Of a stretch of DNA of 64,000 bases, positions 26,011 through 36,436 are shown one piece after another. A program made the translations under genes and the position numbers. Below the pieces are notes generated by a model. It did no database searches, was not told the origin of the DNA, and was given only the letters and a program-made list of their open reading frames with translations. Positions within the stretch are counted from its first letter, which is position 1. The number at the start of each line of letters is the position of its first letter. This DNA comes from Lycium barbarum (lineage: Eukaryota; Streptophyta; Magnoliopsida; Solanales; Solanaceae): the NCBI RefSeq assembly GCF_019175385.1, contig NC_083337.1, forward strand, positions 165,987,713 to 166,051,712, read 5' to 3'.

Positions 26011-26789
26011 GAAAAAAATTAAAAGAACAAATATGGTGTTAAAGAATTCAACAAATATATAAGTAACAACCTTGACTTTTAGAAAGTAACAAAGCCGCAC
26101 GAACCAATAGTGAATTATAGGGATGTTGGGTAACTATAATTTAAAGATGAAATGTTGGAATATTCAATATGATGCTGGCATCTTTCCCCTTTGTAGCATA
26201 CACTTCTAGTTCTACGCTTCTTTTGAGAAAGTTAACTTGACACGCATGGTATGTTCGACCCACCACTAACCTCTGTCGAATTGCCTCAAATTCAATTAAT
26301 TTGAAATTGCAGAAGCCTGCTCTTCATACAATAAAACGAACATTTGGATTAGTTTTGCCGCCATAATTCATTACTATATAATCGTCATTATTTCTTCATG
26401 TTTTAGTTATTTTTTACCAACTTATTTAACTACTCAAGACATACTTTCTTAGGACAACATTAGGTAGTGGTTTTTTAGTAATCACTTACTAAAAATAACT
26501 TAAAATGAAGAAGCATGTAATCTTGCTTGGTGAAAACGAAAGGAATTTTTTTCTGTTCCATAACCTGGAAAAGCAAACATACCAACAATCAAACATAAAA
26601 TGACCAATAATATAAAGATCCAAATACCAATTAGTGCAAATCAAGAGGAAAAATAAAATCAACAAAAAAGAATGTGTAGCAACAATGAAATCTAAATATC
26701 CAATACCAGAAAGGATTAAAAATTGTGAAATATAAGTGGAAAAATTAAAAGGCAATATCTTAAAAATATTAAATAGGGAATAGTTAAGT

Positions 26790-26917
26790 AGGGACTTAGT
26801 AGTTTAGTTGGTTAGTTACCTTAACTTTCAGTTAGTGAGGGTTCGAATCCCCACATTGTAATCTCCTCCCCATTTCCCCTTCCCCTATGTAATAAAAACA
26901 ATTAAAAAAAAAAAGAT
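26790..26917 (+). mobile_element. SINE with tRNA-like head and poly(A) tail
   Basis: An A-box-like tagtttagttggttagtt and a B box gggttcgaatcccc are spaced as in a tRNA promoter. A short body ends in aattaaaaaaaaaaaa. This matches Solanaceae SolS-type SINEs in form. A clear target duplication was not found. Confidence 0.7.
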
Positions 26918-26973
26918 TTTAAAGAAACCTGAACACCAACGAAACATGAAAGAGAGAATAACTATATTTCAAA

Positions 26974-28154
26974 GGCAAAATACATGAAATCACATTTAAA
27001 CTATACCCAAAATGTCGAATTTACACTCAAGCTGTACATGCGACCTATTACACACCTGAACATCTAAAAATGAATTTATTTGCACCCTGTTAGATGACGT
27101 GGCAAAAAAATTATAATAAAACCAAGCGCGTATGCAATTGAAAATTAAAGCAAAAAATCAGAATCCCTCCCCCCCCCTCCCTCCCCTCTTCTTCACGCCC
27201 CACCGTCTATTCCTTATACTTCATTTTGTTTTAATCACAATTCTCTACAACAACTTCATCAATCCATAACGATCTTCATAATTCTTTATCAATCCATATA
27301 GAAGAAATTCACCATGTTACAACAACTTCACCAATTTAATCTTTTTCACTATCCACAATCAAATCCGTAAACACCAACCATGGATTTCACTACCCCCTAA
27401 AACCCCACCCTAACAATTTCACCACTACCAAACCTTTCACCACCAAAAGTCACAACACCACCATCACCTATTTCAACACCCATCACCAAATATCACAGCA
27501 GCACCACCGCCACCACCAAAAAGGACGACCACCATCATCAATTTCATCACCTTCCACCAAAATCACCACCAAAGAATAATTCGATGCAAAATCAAGAGAG
27601 GATTTTACACAGAGAGAGAGAGAGAGAGGAACGGTCCAAGAAAATAGCAAAGATTGAATTTTGTGCAAAACCCAAAGAGAATTTTCCGGCATCTTGGCCG
27701 GATTTTTGCGGCAGATTTTGGCTTCTTTATTTTCTGTCTCTCCTTTTCTCTCACCATCAAGATTCATTTTTTTTTTTACGGTGGGCCGTAAAATTGGTGG
27801 TGATGGCAATTTTGTTTATAGCTAGTAAATTTGATGGTGATGATGGAATTGATGATTGGGTTTGGGGACGGTGATAATGGCGGTTTTGTAATGAGTATAG
27901 AAGAAAAGGAAAAAGAAAATAGAAATAGAAAAAAGAAAAAGTAATTAAAATAATAAAATTTATTTTATTTTCACGCGGCGCTGATGTGGCATGCGCGTGT
28001 GGAACACCACACACTATGAAAGTGGTATAATGCCTTGCAGGGCGCAAATAAATTCAGTTTTTAGATGTTCAGGTGTATAATAGGTCGCCCGTATAGTTTG
28101 AGTATGAACTCGATATTTTGGGTATAATTTAAGTGTGATTTGATGTATTTTGCC
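26974..28154. mobile_element. Non-autonomous Mutator-like element, 1181 bp
   Basis: Long inverted ends of about 115 bp start ggcaaaatacatgaaatcac on the left, with the inverse tgatttgatgtattttgcc on the right. Identical 9-mers tatttcaaa flank the element (26965-26973 and 28155-28163). A 9-bp duplication plus long inverted ends is the Mutator hallmark. The interior has CA/CC-rich and GA-rich tracts and open frames on both strands but no transposase motif, so it needs a helper. It lies between the H4 gene and a repeat field. Confidence 0.9.
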
Positions 28155-28382
28155 TATTTCAAAATCATAAAGAAGATATTTACCTGCAGAATTCAAAGAA
28201 ACAACAGAAGTCTGTTACAAAAGGAATTTTGATAGACAGGACCGTTGTTTTTTGTTTTTAACATATCACTGCTTTTTCTTCATTTAAAATAGGCAAAATT
28301 CTAAAAAAAAAAAAAGATAAATAGAAACCTTTTAAATGTCTTTTCCTTTTAATTGAGCAATGATTGTGGACAATTATAAACT

Positions 28383-28994
28383 TAGGCCCCGTTTGGATAT
28401 GGTTTGAAATCATGATTTGAAATTATGTTTGGACATGCAATTTGGATATTTTAAGTTGTATTTTCTCTTATAGACATAAGAACCCCACAAATTTTGAAAA
28501 CTATCAAAACATTCTCAATTTTTATACAATCTTACCAAATGAGCAAATCATAGTTCATAACAAAATTAGTACACTATTAGAAGGCCTTTCTAAAAAATAC
28601 AACATCAATTAATCAAACTTTAGTTCAATAAAAACGAAAATTTAACATGAATAGTAATGTAACTACTATTTAATATAATCCTCCCACATAAATTAAAGGT
28701 TGGTAGACATAAATAAAGGTTGGGGGAAGTTAATGAGATTGGTAAATGATTGATGGGGGTAATTGTTAAAAATATCTACCAACTTATGGGTCTTTTTTTA
28801 CAAAATATAAACTTATGAGTTAAATTTTATATTTAAAAAAGTTAAAATCATAGTTTCAAACCCCAAATCATGCCTTTTGGGTGATTTGGGGTTTGAAACC
28901 ATGGTTTGAAACCATGAGTGAAAACGCATGTCCAAACGCTGATTTGGGGTCATGGTTTCAAACCATGCTTTGAAAACGCATGGCCAAACGCCTA
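28383..28994. mobile_element. hAT- or Harbinger-like MITE, about 612 bp
   Basis: The left end taggccccgtttggatatgg and the right end, inverse taggcgtttggccatgcg, form degenerate inverted repeats of about 40 bp. Repeated ggtttgaaaccatg phrases fill the right side. I could not settle the target duplication. The interior is AT-rich without coding capacity. Confidence 0.65.
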
Positions 28995-29089
28995 CTTACT
29001 AGGGAATTTGACGCGGTTCGCACGGTTATGAAAAACATCAGTAAGTTTAGAAATTATTCTTCTATAAATTTAATCGAGATAGAAGAAAC

Positions 29090-29765
29090 AAAAAAAAAAT
29101 CAACCATAGAAATAAAAAAAATGATAAAATCACAATATAGACATTTTAGTAGTTGGAGCTTACAAGAATTACAATTTTATTGTCAAATAATCTTTAATAT
29201 GAAAAGAATAATTTATTAAGAAGTTTAATATATTATGAGGTTAACACATGATTTTATTAGTTTAATATAGTCTGAATACATATACGGTAAAATCTTGTTC
29301 GTGAATCTTTCTTCTATCCAAGTAAAAGAAAAAAGAAATGAAAAGTGATGAAACTAAATAGGAGGAAAAATAGGTAATTATCTATTTCATTTCCTTTTTG
29401 ATATTTTGTCCTTTCATTGTAAAAAAATTCAACCATAATAAGAAAATGATAAAATCATAATATAGATATTTTAATAGAGTTGAAGCTTAAAAGAATTACA
29501 TTTTTATTGTCATAATTATTTATTAAGAAAATTTTCATATATTATAAGATTAATACACGATTTTCTTAATTTAATATAGTTGTAATTCATATATTTAAGG
29601 ACTTGATTTTTTTCATGCTTTTTTAAAACAATAAAACTCTTGTTCAGTGAATCTTTCTTCTATTCAAGTAAAAGAAGAGAAAAGAAAACTTTTGAGACTA
29701 AATAGGAGGAAGAAAAAAAGATAAGTATCTATTTCATTTATTTTTTTATATTTTGTCCTTTCATT
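29090..29765. repeat. Direct duplication, about 330-bp period
   Basis: The phrases caaccat.. aaaatgataaaatca, aagaattaca..ttttattgtc, gtgaatctttcttctat and atattttgtcctttcattg occur twice in the same order. Copies cover about 29090-29420 and 29421-29765 and have diverged moderately. Confidence 0.75.
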
Positions 29766-30473
29766 GTTCTTGTTTTTTCTCTCATTTTTCATCATCATCT
29801 AATAAATTCCTCTTGTTAATTTCATCTCTATCCTCTATTACAGTATTTATTTTCTATTTTGTTATTGCTTCTTTCTCCCTTTTTTTTTTTTTTTTTTACT
29901 TTTCCTTCCTCTGTCCTGTAGTTACTCTGAAATAAGAAAAAATATTATCTCTGTTTGCCTACTCTAAGACATCAAAATTTATTGCTTTTAATATTTTCGT
30001 TACCCGTCTTACAAATAAAGAAAACTACATCTCCAAAAAGAGAGAGAAGCAAATAGTTGAAGAAGAAGAAGAAGACGACGACTTACATTTTACGTAATTT
30101 ATAATAAATTTGTCTTCAGCAAAAACATTTAGTATTATTTTTCATTTTACCTTTAGTCCATTATGAGCACCTCATATGACAATAGTAGATTGAGATTGTT
30201 ACCTGTTCACATCATCTTTGCCTCAACCGTGATCAAGAATTTACTTGAAGATATTGCTGATATTCTTATAAATAAGTTTTAATTTATTAAATTAGATATG
30301 ATTGACTCTGTCAATCCTATTGCTAATTTTTTGAAAGTAGAAGAAATGAACAAATCTTTGAAGAAAATGTAGATGGTTCTTCATACCATAAGAAACACCT
30401 AAAGAGAAGGGCGTGATTCAATACTTAATATATATTCCTTTTAAGCAATTAGTAGTATTTTTTGAACCTTCTT

Positions 30474-30760
30474 GATGTACTTGATAGAAGGATTCAAGTT
30501 TTAAGTACATCTGAAATCCCAACTACTTAGGTTAATTATGTGATTCCTCTATTTACACTTCATTCAATATATGATAGTATGTTTCAATATGTATGAGTGA
30601 AGGTTCTGAAAGGTGCATCTTTATTTTATTGGACAAGCTACTTAATCCTCGTATGTTTTCCTCTAATTTGATCCAATTTTCTTGCTTCCTTATGTCTGGT
30701 GATTTTATTATGAAAAGTTCATTATCGTTTTTCAAGCTGATATATTTCCATTGAGTTTCT
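30474..30760. repeat. Histone H4 3'-flank module, copy 2
   Basis: Shares with 25741-26010 the ordered landmarks agaaggattcaagttttaa, tttacacttc, gtttcaatatgt, aaggtgcatctt, tcctctaatttg, aaaagttca and tttttcaagct. No histone coding remnant was seen upstream of it. Confidence 0.7.
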
Positions 30761-31237
30761 GTTGGAGTATGGAAGAGCTAAGGAATTAAGCCTATGTGGC
30801 CTGCAATGCTCTGCTGTAACCCAAATACTCATTTTGAGGATGACGACCATAAGAAACACATACAACACAATTATGCGTCCACCTAATATCAAGTGTATGT
30901 TTTGAGTGTATTCTTGATGGTTAGTGTGCATTTTCAATTAATGTCATCTTGAGCTAAGAATGAATTTGTCGTTCCTTATTTACTTCATAGTTTTTAATTG
31001 TGATGGATATCTTAGTGGAATAGTGGTTTAATTTTCTCATCTAAGTTCTTAGGTGGTCTTTAACTTGGTACAGTATGTTTTCTTATGGTCTTCATTTTTG
31101 AAATGAGTATTTGGGTCACAAAATAGCATTGCACGTAGCATGTGTTATAATTGCTGAACTCTTTAGTACTCTAATTGAAGTGCAATGATGTATATCAGTT
31201 TGGAAAACGGAAAATTGGCATGGACATATGGAATCAA

Positions 31238-31372
31238 AACATTGACTCAAATTAGAGGAAAATATATGAGCACACCTCTCATATATTGATCAACAAATTA
31301 TACCGCAAACATTGACTCAAATTAGAGAAAGATATATGAGCACACTTCCCATATATAAATTAACAAATTAGA
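31238..31372. repeat. Tandem duplication, about 69-bp period
   Basis: The phrase acattgactcaaattagag, followed by atatatgagcacac and catatat, occurs twice head to tail (31240 and 31309), with small differences. Confidence 0.8.
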
Positions 31373-31823
31373 CCCAAAACAGAGAGGCACCTCGAGGAGT
31401 CCACCAGAGGAAACATTGATAGAGGAACGAATGAAGGAACCATTGGTGAAGCCATTGGAGGAACAATCGGTGTTGGAGCTACAAGAGGAACCAACAAAGG
31501 AGCTCTTGGTCTCTCGACGTTGGTCCTATCAGGAATCATTTGTCCAATAAAGGGTTGAAGGCCATTCGGTTTGAAATCCACTTTACCAACTTTCTCTTCC
31601 ATCATTTCATATATCCGTTTGAGGTTTGATTGATCACATAAGTGAAATCATTGAGATCATGAGGATGTATGTTAGGGGACATATCTACTCCACCAAACAT
31701 ATAATACATCATGTTAGTGAATCCCTTGATCCTGTTCTCTTTCCTTACCTTCCTCAATTGGTCCTCCAACTTCTTGATCCTTTGCTTAAGGAAAGGGAAT
31801 AGGATCAAGGAGTTCACTAACAT
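31360..31823 (-). pseudogene. Unrecognised minus-strand coding fragment, possibly retroelement
   Basis: Two open minus-strand frames abut here. One has a charged heptad-like stretch (KQRIKKLEDQLRKVRKEN) followed by GGVDMSPN. The other is proline-rich (APLLVPLVAPTPIVPP). The combination recalls a gag-like N-terminal region, and a TATA-like stretch on the minus strand near 32070 could belong to an LTR, but I recognise no catalytic domain. It overlaps a large inverted repeat. Function is not assigned. Confidence 0.3.
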
Positions 31824-31910
31824 GATGCATGATATGTTGGGCAGAGTAGATATGTTCCCTTGTGATCATATGTGATCAACCAAACACTCAAACGGAAATA
31901 TAAATTGGGA
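31604..31910. repeat. Long imperfect inverted repeat (foldback)
   Basis: The block 31604-31742 (atatccgtttgaggtttg ... catcatgttagtgaatccct ... ctctttcc) is repeated in inverse orientation at about 31789-31910 (gggaataggatcaaggag ... aacatgatgcatgatatg ... actcaaacggaaat). Arms are about 115-140 nt with a loop near 45 nt; the left arm has an extra segment of about 35-40 nt. Confidence 0.8.
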
Positions 31911-32099
31911 ATTAATTAAGGCTATCCACCAAGATTTCAACAAGCTCATCCAGTTATAAACTAGGAATAAAAATTCAAGAAAGAAAAACCAACGTATAAG
32001 AAGAGAGAGGAGAAAGAAAAATGACTTAGAAGTAATCTATATACAAGTCTTCAAAACACCTTGTATATATAGGTGTTCCTCCAATGACTAGCTCTAACA

Positions 32100-34370
32100 G
32101 TTAGTTTGATCCTATTAATTCTCCAACGGTTAGTTTGATCCTAATAATTCTCCAATGGCTAGTTTGACCTTACATGTAAGATAAATAATTTACTGAATAA
32201 GAACTAGATGTAAACCATAATATTTTATTTTTAAAAAAATTCCTAACTAATGATGGACATTCCCTTTTGAGATAATATTAATTTTGTAGCATGTCTTTGG
32301 CAGTTTTGGAAGAAAGTTCCATTTTGTTAGAGTACTATTTTTGCTTCGACTATTTTTCTCAACATTACTAAGTCGAAGTTTGTAGTAGGTACATGGCATT
32401 CCTGAGGCCTGTTCTAGTTTTGAGTGATGGCTCTGGATTCAACTAGAAGATACAACATTAAAACCTAGCTAAATCCAATGAGGTGAGGTATATTCACATC
32501 CTGTTTGAGCTATGATTGCCATGGTAGATCTCGTATTGCTAGCACAACCATCCGGAATGTCAATAATGGTGCAACTTATAATATACTTCTCGATAAAGGA
32601 ACATAAAGAAAAGATATGAGAGTTGGTATTCTCATTGAGTTGTTATTTTAAGGTGGCTATGTCTAGGAACAGATAGAGTCTTTAAATAAGAAGTAGAATC
32701 TGGAAAGTAAAACAACATTCTATATGAAAAACTAAATTTCACTACTAGTGTCAATTTCAGTATATATAAATTAAATCTTCCGTTTCTATTTGAATTTGTC
32801 GATTTCTTGTTTGCTTGTGTACATGTAGTATACCTGGACGTCTCAACCTACAGCTTTGCTGTAGCCTGGAAAAGTTAGTACTGTGGCTATTCCACAAGTC
32901 AAGTTCTTCTATGTAAATGGTATCCATAACGAAGTAGTCCATATTCTTTATGATAGTTTTTGAAAATCTTTTCTTTTGTTCATTCGAAAGCTTTTCAAAA
33001 CATTTATATAGGAGCAGTTGTTCTGAAAGATATGCATCTATTAGATATTCTGAAATTTGCTGAACTTAAAATGTATGCGGACAGAAGGATTCAAGTTCTA
33101 ACTATCTCTCAGTCTATCTTTTCCTTGAAATCAATGTTGTTGGTTTCAAGCATACACTAATTGTGCATATAACAAAGATACCTGCATTTGAAACCTCAAT
33201 AATTTAGGTTAATTATGTGAATCCTCTGTATAAATTTCATTCAATATAAGCTTGTATGTTCCAATATGTGTGTACTTGGTGACAATGCTGCTATATGATG
33301 ATTCTTAATGTGCTAACTTGTTTTATGGGGTTCTGTTTTTTATTGTAATATTGATGGTATATAGTATGCATTCTTCAGTTAATGTTACCGTGAGCTAAAT
33401 GTGAGTCTTTTTGTTCTTTGTTTACTCCACAGTTGTGGTGGGTATCTTGGTAGGTATGGTAGTTCAATTTTCTTTAAAGGAATACATATTTCTCCAAGGG
33501 CTAGTTAACGATTAGCTATAACGGCTAATTTGACCCTATTAAATACTCTTATAAGATAAAATAATATACTAAATAAGAATTTGATAGAAAAAAATTTAGT
33601 TTAAAAATAACGTTTCCCAACTATTGATGGACATTCCCTTTTAAGATAATATTAATTTTCTAACATGTCTATGACGGTTTTGGAATAAAAGCTCCATTTT
33701 GTTTGAGTACTATTTTTTCTTCAACTATTTAATTTTCTCAGCATTACTAAGTTGAAGGTTGTAGGTTCTTGGCATTCCTAAGGCCTGTTCGAGTTTTAAT
33801 AGCATGACTCAGGATTCAATCTGAAGATAACACTTTAAAACCTAGCCAAATCCAATGAGGTAAGGCATAATCACATCTTGTGCGAGCTTTGAATATTGTT
33901 GTGGGCGTCTCGTATTTACAAGCACAACCATCTGGAATATAATGTCAATAATGGTGCAACTTATAACATACTTCTCGATAAAGGAACATAAAAAAAGGTA
34001 TGAGAGTTGGCCTTCTCATTGAGTTGTTATTTTAAGGTGGCCATGTCAAAGAACCTAGAGAGTCTAGAAATAAGACGTAGAATCTGAAAAATAAAACAAC
34101 CTTCTATATATACAAGATTAAATTTTGCATCTAGTGTAAGTGTCAGTGTATAAGTTAAATTTTTCTTTTTTTATTATTTGTAAATTTCTTTGTTTGCTGG
34201 TGTAGTATGCCCGGACGTCACAACCTACAACTTTGATGTATCCTGGAAATTTAATACTGAAATTCCACAATATTTATGTAAATGGTATTAATTCATACTG
34301 AATTAGTCGATATTCTTGATGGTGTTCTTAATTTGAAAATCTTGCTGTTGGTCATTCGAAAGTCGTTCAA
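32100..34370. repeat. Large direct duplication, about 1.37-kb period
   Basis: Sequence from about 32100 to 33000 recurs from about 33480 to 34370. Paired landmarks: gatggacattccctttt (32253 and 33626), ggcctgttc (32407 and 33781), cttctcgataaaggaacata (32586 and 33970), and gttattttaaggtgg (32641 and 34025). Divergence is moderate, with small indels. No gene is recognisable in either copy. Confidence 0.85.
33055..33340. repeat. Histone H4 3'-flank module, copy 3
   Basis: Shares gctgaacttaaaatgtatgc..gacagaaggattcaag and, after an insertion, ggttaattatgtgaatcctc and tgttccaatatgtgtg with the two other copies. It lies inside the larger 32.1-34.4 kb duplicated field. Confidence 0.6.
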
Positions 34371-34620
34371 CATTTACTCTACTATTTAAGTGTTAGTTCC
34401 CCAGTTTCATATAAACTTAGTATAGACGTAAGAAGAAAGATTGAATTATAAGCCACCATGATACGAGCTCAATATTCATTAATCAAAACGAATCATCTTT
34501 TACCAAAAACTGAAAGTTCCCAATTCAATGGCAGGAGGGAGGTGCATACTAATTGTGGGGAAGGTAATTAATTGTGTGTGCCTGGACAAGTAGTGCGACA
34601 TAATCTCATAAAGTACTAAG

Positions 34621-34900
34621 GGGTCGTTTGGTTTAAGGTATAAGCTGGGATATCCCAGCACTAATTTTTATACCATGTTTGGTAGAAGGTATAAATTAGT
34701 GCTGGGATAAATTTATACCTTGCACCAAACATGGTACAAAAATTAGTGCTGGGATATCCCAACTTATACCTTCTTATCCCACTTATACTGGGATTATTTT
34801 ATACCATCTTTTAGATGGTATAAAATAATCCCAATAGATGGGATAAATTAGTCTCGGAATTATAATCCCGGGACTAATGAGTCAATCTACCAAACGACCC
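34621..34900. mobile_element. MITE with gggtcgtttggt ends, 280 bp
   Basis: The ends gggtcgtttggt and accaaacgaccc are perfect inverse complements. The interior is built of repeated ggtataa/ttatacc and gctgggatatccc palindromes. The flanking 8-mers (gtactaag, gtaaaaga) match only partly. This is a common plant hAT/Harbinger-like MITE type; a related decayed copy is at 56675. Confidence 0.85.
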
Positions 34901-35525
34901 GTAAAAGAGTAATATTTAGAACAATTCATATATACGCAATCATTTTAGTTTCTTTTATTGGCTGGAGTGTCCAAGTAAAAGTCAAAAATACTATTCATAT
35001 CCAGTAACACAAACAAGTGAAGCAGAGTGCAGACTGAATTTCACTATATATGTTTGAATTCCGAGATTTTTTGCAACTAAAAAGAAGAAAAAATACATTT
35101 GAGCTTACGAATCATCTTGCTTTCACGTAGGGCTCAGGGACTACCGTATTTCAAAAAAATGTGATTTAGGCATTATATCTTATAAAATTATGATTCCACA
35201 GCTTAAGACCGATAAACATAAGTCATACAAAAACAACTTTATTGCTACTCCAAATTAATGCTGCCCTTCGTCGTTGGAAACTAAACAGGAGGTACCAATT
35301 TAAGTTAATTTCACCTTATTTTTAAAATATTAAAAATTAATACTATACAGATGTCTTCCAGTACTCCTGCGAATGATGCCAAATTATTGCATATTTTCAC
35401 CACCTACACACCTACAGTACCTACCAAACCAAATGCATAAAACCCCTTGAAGTAAAAATAATTCAATCACTCATGAATTTCACTACATCTCAATGATCTC
35501 AAAATTCTCCTTTACGACAAAATAG

Positions 35526-35780
35526 GTACTTCCTCGGTCTCAATTTATGTGATACAGTTTGAATTTCGAGAGTTAAACAAGAAATCTTTGACTGCAATTT
35601 ATTTTTATGACCGGTAAATATTTTAAATTGTTAATTATTGTGACTTATAATACTTTTTATAATGTTTCTAAATATGTAACTATTTTTCAAAAAACATAAA
35701 GATTGTATGTCCGAATTCACGGTTAAAATAAATAAGTTTGACTCTCGAAATCCAAATTGTATTACGTATAAAAACTTATT
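35526..35780. mobile_element. Stowaway-like MITE remnant
   Basis: The start ttcctcggtctcaatttatg and the following tgatacagtttgaattt match the Stowaway family of this window. The right end is decayed: gaaatccaaattgtattacgt can pair with the left part, but the gagggag terminus is missing. It lies just upstream of the small gene at 35993. Confidence 0.5.
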
Positions 35781-35992
35781 TTTATATAATTTAACTACAA
35801 ATTTTGTAATTTTGACCACTCCATCATACATGTATATATCTCTCAACCCCAGCAACATGGCTCTCTCACCCCCTTAGCTTCTCTCTCCACACCTATATTA
35901 TACTTCTCTCCTTCACACAAAAACAAAAACATCTCTTGAAACCTAAGCGTTGTTTCCAGTACTCATACTACACTTGCCGAAAAATCAAGATC

Positions 35993-36436
35993 ATGGCCTC
36001 CACCTGCATATCAACTTGCGTTAATGACATCGCCACCAGAGCAGCACCGGTAAGAGCCACATACATAAACCTCTATAAATGGCCGGAATCCGATGCCGAG
36101 TTTATAAAGTCCGTTAGTTCAAGAATGAACCACAATAACACTACTCGTGCTCATCCAAAGGTGGTGGACAGTATTTCATGCAGGCAATTATACTTAAGAA
36201 GTTACACTTTTTCAAGAGAAGAGGAGACGGTAAACGAGAAAGCATCAATGAAATGCTACGGAAAAAAGAAAAAGGCTCGTAATAATACTATTGGTGGTAG
36301 TAATATTAATTCAAGTGGTGGCCGGAAAAGAAAATGTGAAGGGCTTAGAAAGGCTAAAGAGATATCATGTGCTGCTTTCGCCACCATTTTCCGGCGACTA
36401 TTATCGTGCACCATCAAGGTTGATGTGGTTGGTTAA
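35993..36436 (+). CDS. Small plant-specific protein, function unknown
   Basis: A single-exon frame of 147 residues, beginning MASTCISTCVND. The N-terminal half has PVRATYINLYKWPESDAEF and, after a variable stretch, HPKVVDSISCRQLYLRSYTF, both of which look strongly constrained and resemble a family of short uncharacterised plant proteins I have seen in other genomes. The C-terminal half is basic (GKKKKAR, GGRKRK), possibly a nuclear localisation signal, and ends with a hydrophobic-basic segment, FATIFRRLLSC. A TATA-like tatatta lies about 100 bases upstream (35894). The MASTCIS start is preferred because upstream in-frame codons lack conserved character. No enzymatic motif is visible and I assign no role. 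Confidence 0.8.
   Translation: MASTCISTCVNDIATRAAPVRATYINLYKWPESDAEFIKSVSSRMNHNNTTRAHPKVVDSISCRQLYLRSYTFSREEETVNEKASMKCYGKKKKARNNTIGGSNINSSGGRKRKCEGLRKAKEISCAAFATIFRRLLSCTIKVDVVG

Noticed and set aside
26797..26870. A functional tRNA gene
   Set aside because: A/B boxes are present, but the cloverleaf does not close and a poly(A) tail follows, so it is a SINE.
27483..28047. Several frames inside the Mutator-like element
   Set aside because: Low-complexity CA/GA-rich translation with no transposase or host domain that I can name.
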